This document shows, piece after piece, positions 60,495-64,000 of a stretch of DNA of 64,000 bases; within the stretch, counting starts at the first letter, position 1, and every line of letters starts with the position of its first letter. The notes under the pieces are model-generated. The model was given only the letters and a program-made list of their open reading frames with translations. It made no database searches and was not told the DNA's origin. Source of the DNA: UBA5972 sp964567685 (lineage in GTDB: Bacteria > Pseudomonadota > Alphaproteobacteria > Rhodobacterales > Rhodobacteraceae); the NCBI GenBank assembly GCA_964567685.1, contig CAZMNO010000003.1, positions 1 to 64,000 on the forward strand, read 5' to 3'. A program made the translations under genes and the position numbers.

Positions 60495-62678
60495 ATGGAT
60501 CGTGCTGATATTGTCGATCAGGCGTTTCGCGCCAGATTGGCCGGTGGAGATTTGCCCGGTGGTCTGCCCGCCGGTGGGCCGCTGAGCGATCACGGGGCTG
60601 TCGCGATCTTTCGTGCACAGGCCCTTAGCCGCAATCTCGACCGCCGCTCGCGCAAGATGCAGTCAGCGGGGCAGGGCTATTACACTATCGGCTCTTCCGG
60701 GCATGAGGGGATGGCCGCCGTTGCTGCTGCATTGCGGCCTGACGACATGGCCTTTCTGCATTACCGCGACGGGGCGTTTCAGACCATGCGCTCCTCACAG
60801 ATGCCGGGTGTGACACCCGCCTGGGATATGCTGCTGAGTTTCGCCACCTCGACCGACGATCCCATTTCAGGGGGGCGGCACAAGGTTCTGGGCTCAAAAG
60901 CGATGATGATCCCGCCGCAAACCTCGACCATCGCCAGCCACCTGCCCAAGGCTGTCGGGGCGGCCTATTCCATCGGGCTCGCCAAACGCAATGCGCCCGA
61001 ACACAGGGTGTTGGCCGAAGACGGGCTGGTCATGTGCTCGTTTGGTGATGCATCCTCAAACCACTCATCTGCGCAGGGCGCGATCAACACGGCTTGCTGG
61101 ACCTCCTACCAGTCCGTCCCCTTGCCGCTTTTGTTCGTGTGCGAGGATAACGGCATCGGAATTTCCACCCGCACGCCCAGGGGCTGGGTTGCGGCCAATT
61201 ACATGAACAAACCCGGGCTGAAGTATTTCTTTGCCAACGGGCTTGATATCTTTGACACTTTCCGGGTGGCCGAAGAGGCGGCGGAATACGTGCGCCAGCG
61301 AAAGAAACCGGCCTTTCTGCATCTTGGTCTGGTGCGACTTTACGGCCATGCCGGGGCCGACCTGCAGCAAACCTATCTCAGCAAGGATATCTTTGAAGGG
61401 TGGGAGGCCGACGAACCCCTGTTGCATTCTGCCCGGCTGCTGATCGACGCCGGTGTCCTGTCCGCGGACGAGGTGTTGGCGATCTATGACGAGGCCGAAG
61501 CTCAATGCGAACGCATCGCTGCCGAAGTCGTGACCCGACCACGGTTGCAAAACGCCAGGGATGTTATGGCAAGCCTCATCCCCCCGAAACGCTCCTGCGC
61601 GCCCTCCAACGGACCGTCGGAGGAGGAGCGGGCGCAGGTGTTCGGCATGGATATCAAGCAGATGGAAACCCCCCAGCCCATGTCGCGCCTTCTGAACTGG
61701 GCGCTGACTGACTTGAAGCTGGAACATGGCGAGATCGTCATGATGGGTGAAGATATCGGTGCCAAGGGCGGGGTCTACGGGGTTACGCAAAAGCTGAGCA
61801 GCCGGTTCGGGCCTGACCGGATGATCGACACGTTGCTGGATGAACAATCCATCCTCGGGCTGGCGATTGGTCTGGCGCATAACGGGTTTATCCCGATGCC
61901 GGAAATCCAGTTCCTCGCCTATCTGCACAACGCCGAGGATCAGCTCAGGGGCGAGGCGGCAACGCTCAGCTTTTTCTCTGACGGTCAGTTTACCAACCCT
62001 ATGGTGCTGCGCATTGCCGGGCTTGGCTATCAGAAAGGCTTTGGCGGGCATTTCCATAACGACAACTCGCTTGCGGTGTTACGCGACATTCCGGGGATCG
62101 TGGTTGCCTGCCCGAGCCAGGGTGACGATGCGGCGCAAATGCTGCGCGAATGCGTGCGGCTGGCGAGGGAAGAGCAGCGGGTTGTGGTGTTCGTGGAACC
62201 CATCGCGCTTTACCCGATGCGTGATCTGCACAACGAAAAAGACGGCGGGTGGATGCGGACCTATCCGTCCCCCGAAAAGCGCATAGCCCTTGGCGAAGTT
62301 GGGGTGACCGGTAACGGGCCGCTGGCGATCGTGACCTATGGCAATGGCCATTATCTAAGCCAGCAGGCGGCAAAAACGCTTGCGGAACAGGGTGTTGAAA
62401 CACGTATCATCGATATGCGCTGGCTGGTGCCGTTGCCGGTTGAGGGTATTCTGAAGGCGCTGAAAGGCGCTGAGAAAGTGCTGGTCGTTGATGAGTGCCG
62501 CACCACCGGCAGCCAGTCCGAGGCGCTGATGGCAATGCTGCACGAGAAGACCGACCTGCCCCATGCGCGCATCGCGGCTGAGGACAGTTTCATCGCCACC
62601 GGCCCGGCCTATGCCGCCACTATGCCGTCGCGCGATAGTATCATCCAAGCCGCCAAATCCTTGTGGAAGGCATCATGA
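60495..62678 (+). CDS. Fused E1 alpha/beta 2-oxoacid dehydrogenase
   Basis: A 727-residue thiamine diphosphate protein in which E1-alpha (residues about 1-370) and E1-beta (about 395-727) of a 2-oxoacid dehydrogenase are joined. Alpha part: IGSSGHEGMAAVAAAL and the TPP-type SFGDASSNHSSAQGAINTA; beta part: MMGEDIGAKGGVYGVTQKLSSRFG, LDEQSILGLAIGLA and DMRWLVPLPVEGIL. Substrates of such fusions include branched-chain 2-oxoacids. No E2 or E3 gene adjoins, so it would share these or use another acyl acceptor. The malonyltransferase-like gene overlaps it by ATGA. Confidence 0.87.
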   Translation: MDRADIVDQAFRARLAGGDLPGGLPAGGPLSDHGAVAIFRAQALSRNLDRRSRKMQSAGQGYYTIGSSGHEGMAAVAAALRPDDMAFLHYRDGAFQTMRSSQMPGVTPAWDMLLSFATSTDDPISGGRHKVLGSKAMMIPPQTSTIASHLPKAVGAAYSIGLAKRNAPEHRVLAEDGLVMCSFGDASSNHSSAQGAINTACWTSYQSVPLPLLFVCEDNGIGISTRTPRGWVAANYMNKPGLKYFFANGLDIFDTFRVAEEAAEYVRQRKKPAFLHLGLVRLYGHAGADLQQTYLSKDIFEGWEADEPLLHSARLLIDAGVLSADEVLAIYDEAEAQCERIAAEVVTRPRLQNARDVMASLIPPKRSCAPSNGPSEEERAQVFGMDIKQMETPQPMSRLLNWALTDLKLEHGEIVMMGEDIGAKGGVYGVTQKLSSRFGPDRMIDTLLDEQSILGLAIGLAHNGFIPMPEIQFLAYLHNAEDQLRGEAATLSFFSDGQFTNPMVLRIAGLGYQKGFGGHFHNDNSLAVLRDIPGIVVACPSQGDDAAQMLRECVRLAREEQRVVVFVEPIALYPMRDLHNEKDGGWMRTYPSPEKRIALGEVGVTGNGPLAIVTYGNGHYLSQQAAKTLAEQGVETRIIDMRWLVPLPVEGILKALKGAEKVLVVDECRTTGSQSEALMAMLHEKTDLPHARIAAEDSFIATGPAYAATMPSRDSIIQAAKSLWKAS

Positions 62679-63715
62679 GCAAAACAGCCGTTGTTATCGC
62701 GCCGGGACGTGGCACTTATAACAAGCCTGAGCTTGGCTATCTGGCGCGCCATCACGCCGACAATGCGAAGCTGTTCACAGAGTTTGACGACTACCGGACC
62801 GGCAAAGGTCAGGAACCCGTCACTGCCCTTGATCGTGCCTCACGCTTCTCCGGCCCCACCCATACTCGGGGCGATAATGCCTCGCCGCTGATCTATGCCT
62901 GCGCATATGCCGATTTCCTGTCGATTGACCGGAACCGGTTTGATATTGTCGGGGTCACCGGCAATTCCATGGGTTGGTATATCGCGCTGGCCTGTGCCGG
63001 TGCCTTGACGCCGATGGGCGGGCTTGAGGTCGTCAACACCATGGGCACGTTGATGCAGGAGCATCTGATCGGCGGTCAGCTGATCTATCCCTTTGTTGAC
63101 AAGGCCTGGCGCGAAATCCCCGGCCGTCGCAATGAGGTTTTCAGCGCCATGCAGGCGATTGATGCGCGTCCGGGTCATACTCTTGGCCTTTCGATTGAGC
63201 TTGGTGGTATGCTGGTTCTGGCCGGCGATGCAGCGGGGCTGGATGCTTTTGAAAAAGAGATGCCGCAAGTGCAGGAGAGGTTTCCTCTGCGCCTGCAGAA
63301 CCACGCCGGATTTCACAGCGCCCTGCAGAAACCGGTGGCAGAACTTGGGCGCAAGGACTTGCCACAGGGCCTGTTTAAGCAACCCGATATCCCCCTCATC
63401 GACGGGCGTGGGGGGCTTTGGCACCCGAAATCAAGCGACCTGGCCGCGCTTTGGGATTACACGCTTGGGCATCAGGTGGTGGAACCATACGATTTCACGG
63501 CGGCCATGCGCACCGCTGCGCGCGAATTGATGCCCGACGTCTTCATCATCCTCGGCCCCGGCACGACACTAGGCGGTGCAGTGGCACAGTCGCTGATCCG
63601 GTGCAACTGGCGCGGTTGGGCTGACAAAACCTCGTTTCAGACCGCCCAAAGCGATATTCCCCGGTTGCTCGCCATGGGGATGGAGGATCAGCGCAGGCTT
63701 GCAGTTGCGTCTTGA
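62675..63715 (+). CDS. FabD-like acyltransferase (ACP S-malonyltransferase-like)
   Basis: A 346-residue protein of the malonyl-CoA:ACP transacylase fold. The nucleophile elbow is VGVTGNSMGWYIALACAGAL near residue 95, with H in the later QNHAGFHSALQ region as second catalytic residue. The ATG at 62675 overlaps the E1 stop, so both are co-translated. Pairing of an acyltransferase with a 2-oxoacid dehydrogenase suggests transfer of the acyl product, perhaps to an ACP or CoA, but this is inference. Confidence 0.8.
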   Translation: MSKTAVVIAPGRGTYNKPELGYLARHHADNAKLFTEFDDYRTGKGQEPVTALDRASRFSGPTHTRGDNASPLIYACAYADFLSIDRNRFDIVGVTGNSMGWYIALACAGALTPMGGLEVVNTMGTLMQEHLIGGQLIYPFVDKAWREIPGRRNEVFSAMQAIDARPGHTLGLSIELGGMLVLAGDAAGLDAFEKEMPQVQERFPLRLQNHAGFHSALQKPVAELGRKDLPQGLFKQPDIPLIDGRGGLWHPKSSDLAALWDYTLGHQVVEPYDFTAAMRTAARELMPDVFIILGPGTTLGGAVAQSLIRCNWRGWADKTSFQTAQSDIPRLLAMGMEDQRRLAVAS

Positions 63716-63847
63716 TACCGGTTGCACCTCACTTCTGGTGATTTGGGGGTCGAAACTGATCGGGCGGGGCCTGGTTTAGATTTTATTGGTGGTAATCTTT
63801 TATTCCTAATAGAATGGCGCAACTGTAACCAATACAGGGGTCAATTG

Positions 63848-64000
63848 ATGACCACGAATAAGCCGGAAGCGCTCGGTCAACCCCCTGTTCCGGCGCAGGA
63901 CCCGCATCGCGTCAAACTGGATAGAGAGCGCAATCTGGAAGCCGCCATCGGCAAAGAGGTGCGTGAGTTTCGAAAAAACCAGCGCATCACCGTGAAGGAG
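63848..64000 (+). CDS. XRE-family regulator, 5' end only
   Basis: The first 51 codons of a gene cut by the window edge. After a proline-rich start it reads RERNLEAAIGKEVREFRKNQRITVKE, the entry into a Cro/C1 helix-turn-helix as found in XRE-cupin regulators. Its ATG lies 133 bases after the FabD-like gene. Its target could be the E1/acyltransferase pair or a gene beyond the window. Confidence 0.75.
   Translation, partial: MTTNKPEALGQPPVPAQDPHRVKLDRERNLEAAIGKEVREFRKNQRITVKE

Overview
The window reads as a chromosomal segment of a marine alphaproteobacterium of the Rhodobacteraceae (Roseobacter group). The evidence is gene content: a taurine/sulfite module (tauR, xsc, pta, soeABC), PleD, DUF3572, DUF983 and NDUFS4-like proteins, TRAP transporters, several MttB-superfamily (COG5598) methyltransferase homologues, DgcA-like flavoproteins and a tungsten AOR. 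Coding density is high, base composition is moderately GC-rich, and the only strongly AT-rich gene sits beside a tRNA-Arg. No insertion sequence, prophage or CRISPR array was found.

Layout. 1-584: no gene, but two phased degenerate repeat arrays (8-bp and 16-bp periods). 585-10160: sulfonate-sulfur module on the minus strand. TauR controls Xsc (sulfoacetaldehyde to acetyl phosphate plus sulfite), Pta makes acetyl-CoA and SoeABC oxidises sulfite; an unknown secreted protein is divergent from soeA. 10215-15360: NUDIX, DUF983, EF-hand protein, an ECF sigma factor with putative anti-sigma and periplasmic sensor, PleD, DUF3572. 15596-19757: a MarR regulator, a self-sufficient reductive dehalogenase fused to a flavin/2Fe-2S reductase, and an SRPBCC protein. 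19883-24845: HAD phosphatase, glyA with a divergent LysR, GNAT, PlsC-like acyltransferase.

25046-34035: a catabolic cluster of hydantoinase/oxoprolinase subunits (hyuB has a frameshift), a HisC-like aminotransferase, a maleate-isomerase-like protein and a D-2-hydroxyacid dehydrogenase, then an M50 peptidase (opposite strand) and an MttB homologue. 34192-39945: secreted protein, YdcF-like, DUF4153 membrane protein, an H-NOX-like sensor overlapping a diguanylate cyclase, and a glutamine amidotransferase. 40319-51632: TakP-like TRAP transporter whose large permease has a long coiled-coil tail, TetR regulator, second MttB homologue and two FMN/FAD demethylase-type flavoproteins. This looks like an uptake and N-demethylation unit for a methylated amine or betaine.

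51939-53605: NDUFS4-like protein, tRNA-Arg(TCT) and an AT-rich orphan gene. 53627-58174: YfhL-type ferredoxin, EthD and RidA proteins, then a divergent PreA-like iron-sulfur oxidoreductase and a tungsten aldehyde:ferredoxin oxidoreductase. The divergent promoter region carries a second 8-bp array sharing a 13-mer with the one at the window start. 58217-64000: LysR, glutaryl-CoA dehydrogenase, fused alpha/beta E1 2-oxoacid dehydrogenase, FabD-like acyltransferase and the start of an XRE regulator.

The most unusual signals are the three phased repeat arrays, the reductive dehalogenase fusion, the H-NOX with an altered heme motif, the DctM coiled-coil fusion, and the two MttB-containing catabolic clusters that have no visible corrinoid protein.
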